Part shown: positions 46,063 to 56,270 of the stretch, piece by piece
How the letters are laid out: every line of letters begins with the position of its first letter
How positions within the stretch are numbered: the stretch's first letter is position 1
Source: Rhodoferax lacus
GTDB lineage: Bacteria; Pseudomonadota; Gammaproteobacteria; Burkholderiales; Burkholderiaceae_C
Direction of reading: 5' to 3'
Assembly: GCF_003415675.1 (NCBI RefSeq)
Contig: NZ_QFZK01000006.1
Location: 170,658 to 234,657 of the forward strand
DNA: 64,000 nt
Program-made: the position numbers and the translations under genes
The notes under the pieces: model-generated
The model's input: the letters and a program-made list of their open reading frames with translations, nothing else
What the model was told of the DNA's origin: nothing
Database searches by the model: none

Positions 46063-46833
46063 ATGACAGATACCGTATTGAACGTCTCCGGCGTTTCCAA
46101 GCGCTTCGGCGGCCTGCAGGCACTGAGCGACGTGGGCATCAACATCAAGCGTGGCCAGGTCTATGGGCTTATCGGGCCCAATGGCGCGGGCAAGACCACT
46201 TTCTTCAATGTGCTCACTGGCCTGTACACGCCGGACGGTGGCAGCTTTGAGCTGGCGGGCAAGCCCTACCAGCCCACTGCCGTGCACCTGGTGGCCAAGG
46301 CCGGCATTGCGCGCACCTTCCAGAACATCCGCCTGTTCTCCGAGATGACAGCGCTGGAGAACGTGATGGTGGGCCGCCACATTCGCACCCATTCGGGACT
46401 GCTGGGCGCCATGCTGCGCACCAAGAGCTTCAAGAAGGAAGAGGCCGAAATCGCCCAGCGCGCGCAGGAGCTGCTGGACTATGTGGGTATTGGCAAGTTC
46501 ACCGACTACAAGGCCCGCACACTCAGCTACGGCGACCAGCGCCGCCTGGAGATTGCCCGCGCCCTGGCCACCGACCCGCAGCTCATCGCCCTGGACGAGC
46601 CCGCCGCCGGCATGAACGCCACCGAGAAGGTCATGCTGCGCGAGCTGATTGACCGCATCCGCAAGGACAACCGCACCATCCTGCTGATCGAGCACGATGT
46701 GAAGCTGGTGATGGGCCTGTGTGACCGCGTCACCGTGCTCGACTACGGCAAGCAGATCGCCGAAGGTACACCGGCCGATGTGCAGAAGAATGAAAAAGTG
46801 ATTGAGGCCTATCTGGGCACCAGCGGGCACTAA
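46063..46833 (+). CDS. livG: Branched-chain amino acid ABC transporter ATP-binding protein
   Basis: A 256-residue ATPase. Walker A is GPNGAGKTTFFN; the signature is LSYGDQRRLEIARALAT and Walker B is LIALDEPAAGMN. The extended family-specific part ARTFQNIRLFSEMTALENVMVG is present. It is the first of two ATPases in livHMGF. Confidence 0.96.
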   Translation: MTDTVLNVSGVSKRFGGLQALSDVGINIKRGQVYGLIGPNGAGKTTFFNVLTGLYTPDGGSFELAGKPYQPTAVHLVAKAGIARTFQNIRLFSEMTALENVMVGRHIRTHSGLLGAMLRTKSFKKEEAEIAQRAQELLDYVGIGKFTDYKARTLSYGDQRRLEIARALATDPQLIALDEPAAGMNATEKVMLRELIDRIRKDNRTILLIEHDVKLVMGLCDRVTVLDYGKQIAEGTPADVQKNEKVIEAYLGTSGH

Positions 46834-46850
46834 GGTCACCAAGGACAGAC

Positions 46851-47570
<720 letters not shown>

Positions 47571-47589
47571 GCAGTCGCATCCAGAGACC

Positions 47590-47623
47590 AGCCACCCGGG
47601 GCCCGCCCTGGGTGGCTTTTTTT
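47590..47623 (+). terminator. Intrinsic terminator of the liv operon
   Basis: AGCCACCC (47590-47597) pairs with GGGTGGCT (47610-47617), with additional GC pairing possible inside, followed by a run of seven T residues (47617-47623). It overlaps the stop codon of the convergent reductase gene. Confidence 0.93.
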
Positions 47624-48668
47624 ATTGCTTGTCGGCTTCCGAGGTGAAAGCGTCGGCAAAGAAGTTGTCTTCTGGCAGGCCGGCACTGGCGCAAAAATCC
47701 CTCTTGGCCGAGTCCACCACAATCGGGGCCCCGCAGGCATAGACCTGGTGGGCCGACAGGTCCGCATGGTCTTGCAGCACGGCCTTGTGGACAAAGCCGG
47801 TGCGCCCGTTCCAGGCATCTTCTGGCAGGGCGTCGGACACTACCGGAACATAGCTCAGCCAGGAGTTGGCGGCGGCGAAGTCACGCACCCAGGCGTCCAT
47901 GTACAAGTCGCCCGGACGGCGGCCACCCCAGTACAGTGTGCTCGGGCGCGTGATGCCTTTTTGCTGCATGTTTTCCAGCAAGGCCTTGATGGGTGCAAAG
48001 CCGGTGCCTGATGCCAGCAGGACGATGGGAGCGTCCGAATCTTCGCGCAGGAAGAAGGAGCCAAACGGTCCTTCGATGCGCAGAATGTCTTTTTCCTTCA
48101 TGCTGCCAAACACCAGGTCGGTGAACTTGCCGCCTGGCATGTGGCGTATGTGCAGTTCCACTTGTGCGCCTTCGGTTGGTGCATTGGCCATGGAGTAGCT
48201 GCGCCGCGCGCCGTCGCGCAGCAGGAACTCAATGTACTGGCCAGCGCGGAACACAAAGGCATCGTTGGCCGGCAGTTGCAGCTTCATCAGTACCACATCG
48301 GCAGATTTTTTTTCCAGGCTGGCAACCCGCACCGGCATCTTCTTGATGGGCAGCGCGCCGGCCTCGGTCACTTGGCGCGACTCCAGTAGCAAGTCGCTCT
48401 GCGGCACGGCGCAGCAGGTCAGGATCAGGCCAGCTGCAGCTTCTTCAGCGGTGAGTGCCTTTTCCTGGTGCGCTCCGTGCACCACCGTGCCCGAGAGCAT
48501 CTTGCATTTGCAGCTGCCGCACGCGCCATCCTTGCAGCCGTAGGGCAGGCCGATGCCCTGGCGTATGCCGGCGGGCAGGATGGCCTCATCGCGGTCCACC
48601 GTGAAGGTGCGGCCGCTGGGTTGAACGGTGACCGAGTAGCTGGTGGTGCCTGCGGCGTTTGTCGTCAT
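47622..48668 (-). CDS. Ferredoxin-NAD(P)H oxidoreductase, CDP-6-deoxy-glucoseen reductase-like
   Basis: A 348-residue electron-transfer protein. The N-terminal plant-type 2Fe-2S domain has C45, C50 and C53 (GCKDGACGSCKC) and C85 (LTCC). The FAD domain carries RSYSMAN and the NAD domain LLASGTGFAPIKALLE. The closest named family is AscD-like CDP-6-deoxy-3,4-glucoseen reductase. No deoxysugar genes lie nearby, so the name is only by type. Related enzymes serve monooxygenases. Confidence 0.85.
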   Translation of the reverse strand: MTTNAAGTTSYSVTVQPSGRTFTVDRDEAILPAGIRQGIGLPYGCKDGACGSCKCKMLSGTVVHGAHQEKALTAEEAAAGLILTCCAVPQSDLLLESRQVTEAGALPIKKMPVRVASLEKKSADVVLMKLQLPANDAFVFRAGQYIEFLLRDGARRSYSMANAPTEGAQVELHIRHMPGGKFTDLVFGSMKEKDILRIEGPFGSFFLREDSDAPIVLLASGTGFAPIKALLENMQQKGITRPSTLYWGGRRPGDLYMDAWVRDFAAANSWLSYVPVVSDALPEDAWNGRTGFVHKAVLQDHADLSAHQVYACGAPIVVDSAKRDFCASAGLPEDNFFADAFTSEADKQ

Positions 48669-48714
48669 CTTTTTGGGTATCCTGTGAGCTGTATTCTTTT
48701 AGCAGCCTTCCATT

Positions 48715-49626
48715 GTGCCTTCAAACCAAACCCCCCTCGGTGCACTGCCCGCACGCTTCAGACGCCAGCGTGTGCTCATTGTGGGCTGCGGTGACGTGGG
48801 TCTGCGCGTAGCTGCTGGCCTGGTCCCTCGCACCCGCGTGCTGGCACTGACGTCTTCTGCCAGCCGTGTGCAGGCGCTGCGCGAGCAGGGCATCGTGCCG
48901 CTGCTTGGCAATCTGGACCGGGCCAACACGCTGTCACGCGTGGCGGGACTGGCCACCCGCGTGGTCTATCTGGCCCCACCCCCATCCGAGGGATGGACCG
49001 ATCCGCGCATACGCAATCTGTTGCGCGCCTTGCGCCTGCGGGGTGCACCGGTGCAATTGGTCTATGGCTCCACCAGCGGTGTCTATGGGGACTGTGGCGG
49101 GGCCTGGGTGGATGAGACCCGCAGCAGCCAGGCCATCACGCCCCGCGCGCACCGGCGGGTGGATGCGGAAGCGCAGGTGCGCTTCTTTGGCCGCTCGGCC
49201 GGGGCCAGTGTGCAGCTGCTGCGCATCCCCGGCATTTACGCCAAGGACCGCGATGGAGGCACGCCGCGCGAGCGCCTGCACAAAGGCACGCCGGTGCTGT
49301 GTGCCCAGGACGATGTGTTTACCAACCACATCCAGGCCGATGACCTGGCGCGTGCCTGCATTGCTTCCCTTTGGAAGGGGCGGCCACAGCGCCGCTACAA
49401 CATCAGCGATGACACGGTGCTCAAGATGGGCGACTACTTTGATCTGGCCGCCGACCTGTACCAGTTGCCCCGGCCACCGCGCGTGGCACGCGATAGCGCC
49501 AATCAGCAGTTGCCCGTGATGCTGCTGAGCTTCATGAGTGAATCGCGCCGCCTGGTGAACCGGCGCATGAAGCAGGAGCTGGGCTTGCGCCTGCGCTACC
49601 CGACGGTGGCCGAAGGTCTGCGGTAA
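48715..49626 (+). CDS. NAD(P)-binding epimerase/SDR-type protein
   Basis: A 303-residue protein with an N-terminal Rossmann motif VLIVGCGDVGLRVA. The fold is extended-SDR-like: YGSTSGVYGDCGGAWVDE, then RIPGIYAKDRDGG. The canonical catalytic YxxxK is not evident: after VYGD the usual Lys is lacking. This suggests a YeeZ/WcaG-type protein of uncertain activity. The start is GTG at 48715, divergent from the reductase. The 3' end overlaps the convergent PAP2 gene by 31 bp. Confidence 0.78.
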   Translation: MPSNQTPLGALPARFRRQRVLIVGCGDVGLRVAAGLVPRTRVLALTSSASRVQALREQGIVPLLGNLDRANTLSRVAGLATRVVYLAPPPSEGWTDPRIRNLLRALRLRGAPVQLVYGSTSGVYGDCGGAWVDETRSSQAITPRAHRRVDAEAQVRFFGRSAGASVQLLRIPGIYAKDRDGGTPRERLHKGTPVLCAQDDVFTNHIQADDLARACIASLWKGRPQRRYNISDDTVLKMGDYFDLAADLYQLPRPPRVARDSANQQLPVMLLSFMSESRRLVNRRMKQELGLRLRYPTVAEGLR

Positions 49627-50303
49627 AGCAGCATCAGCTTCCACACCAGCCAGCTGGTGCCCATAGTGACGGGGAAGGCCCACAGCACGTCGCTCAGCCA
49701 GTGGGCCACGTCGGCCATGCGGGCAAAGCCGATCACAAGCCCTGAGGCCACACCAACGGCCGCCCACACGCGCTGGCGCCTGCGGTGCACCAGACCGATG
49801 GAGACCAGAAACACGCCACAGGCCACGTGGCCGCTGACAAACGAGCAGTTGGCATCGCACTGGTTGGTCATCACCGCTGCGCGGCTGAAGGTTTGCGTGC
49901 CGCCAAAGGCCTGCACCTGGTAGGGGCGGGCGCGCTGCCAGTTGTCCTTGAAGCCCCAGTTCACCACGGCGCCTGGGCCCAGAATGCCCGCCACCACCAC
50001 AAAGGCAAGCGCCATGCGCCAGCCCTTCCAGCGCTCCATGAACAGGCTGGCCACCCAGCCCATGAAGGCGATCAGCAGGAAGTAGCGAAACACGGTGGGT
50101 ATCTGCGCATTGATCCACACCACCCACCACCAGCCACCGGCTGGTATGGCGGCCTGTGGTCCGACAAACAGGGCGGCGGCCTGCAGGTCCAGTGTCGTCC
50201 ACAGTGTGGGCACCAGCGCTGCCAGCAAAAACAGGGCAATGACCCCGATAAAAAGCCTGGGCGTGTCCGTAGCAGGTGTCGCAGGCTGGAGGGGGTCGGT
50301 CAT
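49596..50303 (-). CDS. PAP2-superfamily membrane phosphatase
   Basis: A 235-residue protein with about six membrane segments. The three phosphatase motifs are visible: KDNWQRARPYQ, CSFVSGHVACGVF and ARMADVAHWLSDVLWA. Such enzymes dephosphorylate lipid phosphates such as undecaprenyl pyrophosphate or lipid A. The substrate is not decided. It is divergent from the SulP gene. Confidence 0.9.
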   Translation of the reverse strand: MTDPLQPATPATDTPRLFIGVIALFLLAALVPTLWTTLDLQAAALFVGPQAAIPAGGWWWVVWINAQIPTVFRYFLLIAFMGWVASLFMERWKGWRMALAFVVVAGILGPGAVVNWGFKDNWQRARPYQVQAFGGTQTFSRAAVMTNQCDANCSFVSGHVACGVFLVSIGLVHRRRQRVWAAVGVASGLVIGFARMADVAHWLSDVLWAFPVTMGTSWLVWKLMLLYRRPSATVG

Positions 50304-50389
50304 GGGCTGGTGGCAGTCGTTGCGGAGAAGGTAAGAATCACAAGGGCTATGCTAACCTGCCTCACCATTCCAAAAGGGCCACCCTATCC

Positions 50390-52111
50390 GTGTTACCTCT
50401 CTGGCTTGTCCATTACCGGCGTGAAAACCTGTCCAGCGATATCGTGGCGGGCGCCATTCTTGCCATTCTGGTCATTCCCCAAAGTCTGGCCTATGCGTTG
50501 CTGGCCGGCCTTCCGCCGCAGGTCGGCCTGTATGCCAGCATCCTGCCCGTAATTGCCTACATCTGGCTGGGCAGCAGCAGCCTGCAGGCCCTGGGGCCGG
50601 TGGCCATCACCTCCATCATGACCTATGCGGTGCTCAGCCCGTTGATGGCGCCTGGCAGCCCGCAGTACATCACCATGGCGGCTGGCCTGTGCCTGTTGTC
50701 AGGCCTGATGACCATGGCCTTTGGCTTTCTGCGCCTGGGCTTTTTGTCGCAGTTGCTCAGTCGCCCGGTGGTCAGCGGCTTCATATCCGGTTCGGCCGTG
50801 CTGATCATCATCAGCCAGCTCAAATTTCTGCTGGGTGTGCAGGCCACAGGCAGCAACAGCTGGCAGTCCTTGCTGTCGCTGCTGGAGCATGTGCAGCAGA
50901 CCAATCCGGTCACCCTGACGCTGGGCATCAGCGCCTTGCTGTGGCTGATGCTTTCGCGTTACGGCCTGGTGCCGCTGGCCAGCCGTCTGGGCTGGAACAC
51001 CAAACGGGCCGAGGTCTGGGTGCGTGTCATGCCCCTGGTGGTGCTGGCCACGGCCAGTGTGGCCATGGTGGCGCTGGAACTTGATACGCGGCACCAGGTG
51101 GCCGTGGTGGGCGCCATCAAGGAGGGGCTGGGCGGCATTCATTTCTTCCTGCCTGGCCTGGATGATTTGCGCACACTGTTTGCGCCCGCCCTCATCATGG
51201 CTTTTATAGGCACGGTGCAGAACATCACCATGGGTCAGGCGCTGGCTGCCAAGTACCGCGAGCGTCTGGAGCCCAACCGCGAACTGGTAGGCCTGGGTGC
51301 GGCCAATGTGGTGGCCGCCTTTTACAGTGGCATGCCCGTGGGCGGCGGCTTGTCACGCACGGCCATCAACCTGGCGGCCGGTGCGCGCACACCCATGGCC
51401 AGTCTGTCGGCTGCGATCAGCATGCTGCTGATCGTGCTGGCGGGCACCCACTGGTTTGCACGTTTGCCATTGGCGGTGCTGGCAGCCAGCATTGTGGTGG
51501 CCGCCATCAGCATGATTGACCTGAAAGCCTTTGTGCAGGCCTGGAACTATGACCGTGCCGATGCGCTGGCCCTGTTGGGCGCTGCGGCCGGGGTGCTGCT
51601 GCTGGGGCTGGAGCTGGGCATAGCCACCGGCATTCTCCTGTCCCTGGTGACCCTGCTGGTGCGGGCCAGTACGCCGCATATTGCCGTGATTGGCCGCATC
51701 GTGGGCACCGAGCACTTCCGCAACGTGGAGCGCCATGGTGTGGAGACCATTCCGGGCGCACTGTTTCTGCGCATTGATGAAAGTCTGTTCTTCGGCAACC
51801 TGAATGCGGTTGAGGCGCGGCTGTCTGCAGAGCTGATGAAAGACGCGCGCATTTGTGATCTGGTGCTGATCATGAGTGCAGTGAACCGGGTGGACACCAC
51901 GGCCATGGAAGCCTTGACCGATGTGAACCGCGATCTCAGTGCGCGCGGCATACGCCTGCACCTGGCCGAAGTCAAAGGACCGGTGCAAGACCGCCTGCTG
52001 CATTCACCGCTGTGGAAAGCCCTCTCGGGCAAGGTGCACATGTCGGTCAACAGTGCGTTCGAAACCTTGGCGGCCGAACGGCGGGTGGATACCGGCCTCT
52101 ACGTTATTTAG
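50390..52111 (+). CDS. SulP family anion transporter with STAS domain
   Basis: About 573 residues. The transport part opens with VLPLWLVHYRRENLSSDIVAGAILAILVIPQSLAYALLAGLPPQ, the SulP signature. The C-terminal STAS domain runs from about ASTPHIAVIGRIVGTEHFRN to LVLIMSAVNRVDTTAMEALTDVN. The substrate may be sulfate, bicarbonate or another anion. GTG 50390 is preferred because it starts the SulP core. Further upstream in-frame codons overlap the PAP2 gene. The 3' end overlaps the receiver gene by 8 bp. Confidence 0.9.
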   Translation: MLPLWLVHYRRENLSSDIVAGAILAILVIPQSLAYALLAGLPPQVGLYASILPVIAYIWLGSSSLQALGPVAITSIMTYAVLSPLMAPGSPQYITMAAGLCLLSGLMTMAFGFLRLGFLSQLLSRPVVSGFISGSAVLIIISQLKFLLGVQATGSNSWQSLLSLLEHVQQTNPVTLTLGISALLWLMLSRYGLVPLASRLGWNTKRAEVWVRVMPLVVLATASVAMVALELDTRHQVAVVGAIKEGLGGIHFFLPGLDDLRTLFAPALIMAFIGTVQNITMGQALAAKYRERLEPNRELVGLGAANVVAAFYSGMPVGGGLSRTAINLAAGARTPMASLSAAISMLLIVLAGTHWFARLPLAVLAASIVVAAISMIDLKAFVQAWNYDRADALALLGAAAGVLLLGLELGIATGILLSLVTLLVRASTPHIAVIGRIVGTEHFRNVERHGVETIPGALFLRIDESLFFGNLNAVEARLSAELMKDARICDLVLIMSAVNRVDTTAMEALTDVNRDLSARGIRLHLAEVKGPVQDRLLHSPLWKALSGKVHMSVNSAFETLAAERRVDTGLYVI

Positions 52112-52490
52112 TGCCAGTGCCAGTTCGTGGGCGCAGTCGCTCTGCAGCCCATTGGGTAATCGCATCGAGGTGAAAAGGTTTGCTGAAAAAGCCGTCTGCA
52201 CCTTTGGCCATGGCCAGTGCACGGTCGCCCGGGTCGGCGCGGCTGGTGACCATGGCCACCAAGATGTCTTTGGTTTGCGGGTCGCTTTTCAACCGGTCCA
52301 GCAGGTCCAGGCCTTCATTGGCACTGGGCATCATGATGTCCAGAAAGATGATCTCAGGCTTGTTGCGCTGTATCGCCGATAAGGCCGCCGCACTGTCCTG
52401 CGCCTCGCACACACTGAAATGACGACTCAAAGCCATTCCCAGCAATTTACGAATCATGGGGTTGTCATCGACGACGAGAATTTGAGTCAT
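52104..52490 (-). CDS. Single-domain response regulator (CheY-like)
   Basis: A 128-residue receiver without output domain. Acidic pair VVDDNP, phospho-acceptor D51 in IIFLDIMMP, Thr-position segment AMVTSRAD, and FFSKPFHLD with the conserved Lys. No kinase is adjacent. Similar free receivers act in phosphorelays. Confidence 0.92.
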   Translation of the reverse strand: MTQILVVDDNPMIRKLLGMALSRHFSVCEAQDSAAALSAIQRNKPEIIFLDIMMPSANEGLDLLDRLKSDPQTKDILVAMVTSRADPGDRALAMAKGADGFFSKPFHLDAITQWAAERLRPRTGTGTK

Positions 52491-52609
52491 AAGTTTCCTG
52501 ACTCAAGTATCAACGATAAAGTGCGGCAAGTCGCCGACCTGAGGGGTGTCCCGCCTGCACCAGCGGACACTGGTGCATGCAGATGTGCGCCGGTGCGGCG
52601 CGCAGTTTG

Positions 52610-52834
52610 TTAGGGGTTGGCGTCGCTGGCCTTGCGCAGGATGCCGTAGAGCTGGTCTTTGAGCAGCAGCTTTTCTTTTTTCAGCGCCTCGATGGCCTCA
52701 TGGCTTGCCACCTCGATGCGGGATTCCATGTTTTTGATCTTCTGGTCCAGATCATTGTGTTGGTCAAACAGGCGGCCAAAATGGTGGTCGCTGGTTTTGA
52801 GGCGGGTAATCAGGTCACGGTATTCTGGGAACAT
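52610..52834 (-). CDS. YdcH/DUF465 family protein
   Basis: A 74-residue all-helical protein, MFPEYRDLITRLKTSDHHFGRLFDQHNDLDQKIKN and EIEALKKEKLLLKDQLY-like (IEALKKEKLLLKDQLYG). It likely forms a coiled coil. Function is unknown. It marks the last recognisable core gene before the restriction-modification region. Confidence 0.9.
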   Translation of the reverse strand: MFPEYRDLITRLKTSDHHFGRLFDQHNDLDQKIKNMESRIEVASHEAIEALKKEKLLLKDQLYGILRKASDANP

Positions 52835-53078
52835 GAAGAAACTCCTGTGGATAAGCGGGTGTTGTAATTGTGCGCGCTTGAGAAGCTTGAAACCATGGCT
52901 TGAAGCCGTGGTGCCGGGGCCGGAATCACAAACTAAACGCCAGCCCGCATGGATACTAGGTTCCCTTGAACCAAGCCATGAAGGTACCGTCAAAAATACC
53001 GTCAATTTTGAAAGTGACCCAAATGTGGCGTTTTAGACACTGAATTTTGATTTACCTTCCGCTCTCGGCTTGCGCCTT

Positions 53079-56000
53079 TCAAGCATACACGCCTGCGCCC
53101 CGCTCGGGGTAGCTCTCGTACACGTGCTCAAACACCGCCGAGCACTTTTCCCGGTACACCTCTGGAGTGTAGGCTCTTGGCAATCCTGAATCCAGCGTGT
53201 CTTCAATGGTCAACTTCAACTGCGATCGAGCCGTAGACTTCTGCCGCCAGTTCAGCACCAGCAGTTCCTTGAGCCGCGCCAGCAACTCCCTAGCAACCTT
53301 CTTAACCTCCGCCCGCTCCTCGGCGCCCAGCTCGGGTGAGGGTCTGGTCAAAATGTCAAAAATCACCAATTCTTCCTCGCTCATGTTCTCCCGCACATGG
53401 CGGTGCTCCTCGTCGTTGAGGCTGTTGCTCAGCTCCAGCAGTTCCTGGTACAGCGCCTCAATGGTCCGGCTGCCTGCGTTGTAGCTCTCAATCAGCTCCT
53501 CGAACTTTTCCGAGAAGTCTGCGCGAGTGCGGTTGAGTTCCACCATCTTTTCCAGCTTGGCACGGATGGCAGCCTTCAACACTTCCAGGTCGGTGTTCTT
53601 GTGCTTGGACTGGCTGAAGCGCTGCGCCAGCGCCTCGAAGTTGATTTTGGAGAGGTCCAGCGCCGGTGGCCCCTGCTCGCGGATGGCATGGCCGGTGATA
53701 GAGGCGTCCAGCAAGTCGTTGATGCCGCTCAGCACCGTGGAAATATCCGGTGGGTTCGGATTCAGCTTGGCGCGTATGGCTTCGGCAATGGTCGATAGGC
53801 AGGCCACGCGGCTAGCGAATTCCAAGGCAGAAGGGTCGGGCTTGACGGCCTTGTAGAGCGTGGAGACAAGCCGCTCATGGCCAAAGAAGTCACGGCGCAA
53901 GGGGTCGGGCGAAATCAAGGCGTTCAGGGCATCGGCCACAGCCTGCAACCGCTCCAGGCTACCGCCTGCAAGTTCCTCCATAGCGGCCAGCATCACGCCC
54001 TTTGCAGCGCAAAACGTGGTGGCGTCCATGACAGAGCGCCGAAGTTCTGCCACCAGTTGCGCCTTGTCCCGTACCGGGCTGGTGCCGTCCTTGCCCGCAC
54101 CGTAAATTGCCAGCGCCTTTTCCAGCGACGCGAACACATTCGCATAGTCCACGATCAGGCCGCTGTGCTTGCCGGGGAACACCCGGTTGGCCCTGGCAAT
54201 GGTCTGCATCAACGTGTGGTTGCGCATGGGCTTATCCAGGTACACCGTGGAACAGCTTGGCGCATCAAAGCCGGTCAGCCACATGGCGCAGACAAACACC
54301 AGCCGCACCGGGTCTTGGGTGTCCTTGAACTTTTCGTCCAGGCCGGGGTTGGACTCGTTCATGCGCTTGCGGTGCACGGCTATGTCCAGGCCCCGCTCCT
54401 GCATCTGCTGGATTTCGTTCTGGCCAGGTGACACGATCACAGCCATGTCGGTGGTGTTCAGCACCGATAGGCGTTGCTTCAGCTCGGCCGTGCGGGCCTC
54501 TCGTTGCGCCAGCTCGGCACTCATTCCATCAACAACTGGCAGATAGGCCAGTTGCCCCAGCTCCTTCTCCACCAGCGCGGTTTCCACCAGCCAATGCTGC
54601 CGCACCTTGTCGTACATGCGCAGCGCGGTGGCCTTGTCGATGGACACCACCATGGCCTTGCCCACAAAGCCCCGGCCCAGAAAGTGCCGCACGATGTCTT
54701 TTGCCACCGTGTCAAGGCGGTCGTCACGGGTAATCAGGTGGTACTGCCGCCCCAACTCGCGCTCCAGCTTGGCCTCCTGCTCGGGGTCCAGGTCGGCGCT
54801 TTCAATCAGTTGGTAGATGTCGTCATTCAGGTCGGGGTTAACCAGTTGCAGCTCGGGTGTGCGATTCTCATAGAACAGCGGCACAGTGGCGCCATCTTCG
54901 ATGGACTGCTGGAAGTCGTAGATGGACACATAGTCGCCAAACACTTCCTTGGTGCGCTCTTCCCCTGCTATCAGCGGAGTGCCGGTAAAGGCCATGAACA
55001 TGGCACGGGGCAAGGCCGCGCGCATGTTCAACGCCAGTGTGTCGTACTGGCTGCGGTGCGCCTCGTCGGTCAGCACAATCACATCCGAGCGGTCGCACAA
55101 CAACTCTGGCGACTGGAACTTGTGCACCAGCGTAAACACATAGCGGTGGTTTCCACGCAGCAGCTCACGCAAGTCGGCGCCGCTGCTGGCATGGCACGCA
55201 TCGCCCTCGGCATCGCTGACGGCACCCACGGTCTTGAAGGTCTTGGCAATCTGCTCGTCCAACTCCACGCGGTCGGTCACCACCACAAAGGTCCAGTTGC
55301 CCACCAATTTGCGCAGCACCTTCTGGGCAAAGAACACCATGGAAAAACTCTTGCCGCTGCCCTGTGTCTGCCAGAACACGCCCCCGCGCCCGTGGCCCAG
55401 CTTGCGTGCCTCCAGCATGGACGATATGGCGTTGTTGACACCCAGGTACTGGTGGTTCTGCGCAATGATCTTGACCAGCCCGGCCTTGTGTTCCGAAAAC
55501 AGTGTGAAGTTTTCCACTACGTCCAGCAGGCGCGAGCGGTCACAGGTGCCGCGCAACATCACCTCCAGGGAGACTCGGCGTGGCTCGTCCTCGCGAGCAA
55601 TGCGCTTCCACTCCACCCAACGGCCCCAGTCTGCCGTGAGCGAGCCCACGCGACTGTCCGTGCCATTGGAGGCAATCATCAGCGCGTTGAACCAGAACAG
55701 ATTGGGTATCTGCTGCTTGTAGTGGGTCAGGTTTTCATCGAAGGCGGCGCGTGCGGGCACCCCTGGCTTTTTGAGTTCAATCACCACCCAGGGCAGGCCA
55801 TTCACAAAGCCCACCAGATCGGGGCGGCAGGTGTAGAGCGCACCCGTCACGCTGAACTGGCTCACCAGCAGGAAATCGTTATTCTCTGGCTGGTCCCAGT
55901 CCGCCACGCGCAGGCGCTCCGTCTTCTGCCCGCCGTGCTCCAGGTCGGGCACAGAGACGGTGATGCCTTCTTTCAGAAGCCGGTACACCTCGCGGTTGGC

Positions 56001-56267
56001 GGCTTCCAGCAACATGGCCGAGCGGTCACGGCTGATTTCGTCTATGGCGTTGTTGATGGCCTCGGCAGGCAAGGCGGAGTTTAGACGTTCCAAGGCTTTG
56101 CGCAGGCGCGTTGCCAGCACCACTTCGCCCTTGGTCTCACGCCCCAAGGTGCCAGCGGCGCCAAAGGTCTCTTCCATTGCCGACACCGTTTGCCAGCCTA
56201 GGTCGGCAAACAGGCCAATGGCGGGTTGCTCGACCAACTGGTCTTCGGTGTAGGCGCGAGGACTCAT
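53079..56267 (-). CDS. hsdR: Type I restriction enzyme, R subunit
   Basis: A 1062-residue motor-nuclease. The N-terminal nuclease site is RPDLVGF with D150 and VIELKK with E164/K166. The helicase has Walker A TQGSGKS (301-307) and DEAH (401-404), with MAFTGTPLIAGE and later superfamily 2 motifs. It cuts unmethylated DNA after translocation. It is the third gene of hsdM-hsdS-hsdR and begins three bases after the hsdS stop. No frameshift or stop is visible. Confidence 0.96.
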   Translation of the reverse strand: MSPRAYTEDQLVEQPAIGLFADLGWQTVSAMEETFGAAGTLGRETKGEVVLATRLRKALERLNSALPAEAINNAIDEISRDRSAMLLEAANREVYRLLKEGITVSVPDLEHGGQKTERLRVADWDQPENNDFLLVSQFSVTGALYTCRPDLVGFVNGLPWVVIELKKPGVPARAAFDENLTHYKQQIPNLFWFNALMIASNGTDSRVGSLTADWGRWVEWKRIAREDEPRRVSLEVMLRGTCDRSRLLDVVENFTLFSEHKAGLVKIIAQNHQYLGVNNAISSMLEARKLGHGRGGVFWQTQGSGKSFSMVFFAQKVLRKLVGNWTFVVVTDRVELDEQIAKTFKTVGAVSDAEGDACHASSGADLRELLRGNHRYVFTLVHKFQSPELLCDRSDVIVLTDEAHRSQYDTLALNMRAALPRAMFMAFTGTPLIAGEERTKEVFGDYVSIYDFQQSIEDGATVPLFYENRTPELQLVNPDLNDDIYQLIESADLDPEQEAKLERELGRQYHLITRDDRLDTVAKDIVRHFLGRGFVGKAMVVSIDKATALRMYDKVRQHWLVETALVEKELGQLAYLPVVDGMSAELAQREARTAELKQRLSVLNTTDMAVIVSPGQNEIQQMQERGLDIAVHRKRMNESNPGLDEKFKDTQDPVRLVFVCAMWLTGFDAPSCSTVYLDKPMRNHTLMQTIARANRVFPGKHSGLIVDYANVFASLEKALAIYGAGKDGTSPVRDKAQLVAELRRSVMDATTFCAAKGVMLAAMEELAGGSLERLQAVADALNALISPDPLRRDFFGHERLVSTLYKAVKPDPSALEFASRVACLSTIAEAIRAKLNPNPPDISTVLSGINDLLDASITGHAIREQGPPALDLSKINFEALAQRFSQSKHKNTDLEVLKAAIRAKLEKMVELNRTRADFSEKFEELIESYNAGSRTIEALYQELLELSNSLNDEEHRHVRENMSEEELVIFDILTRPSPELGAEERAEVKKVARELLARLKELLVLNWRQKSTARSQLKLTIEDTLDSGLPRAYTPEVYREKCSAVFEHVYESYPERGAGVYA

Positions 56268-56270
56268 GGT

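Noticed and set aside
50276..50389. The earliest in-frame start of the SulP gene.
   Set aside because: The extra 38 residues are low in family likeness and overlap the divergent PAP2 start; GTG 50390 fits the SulP core.
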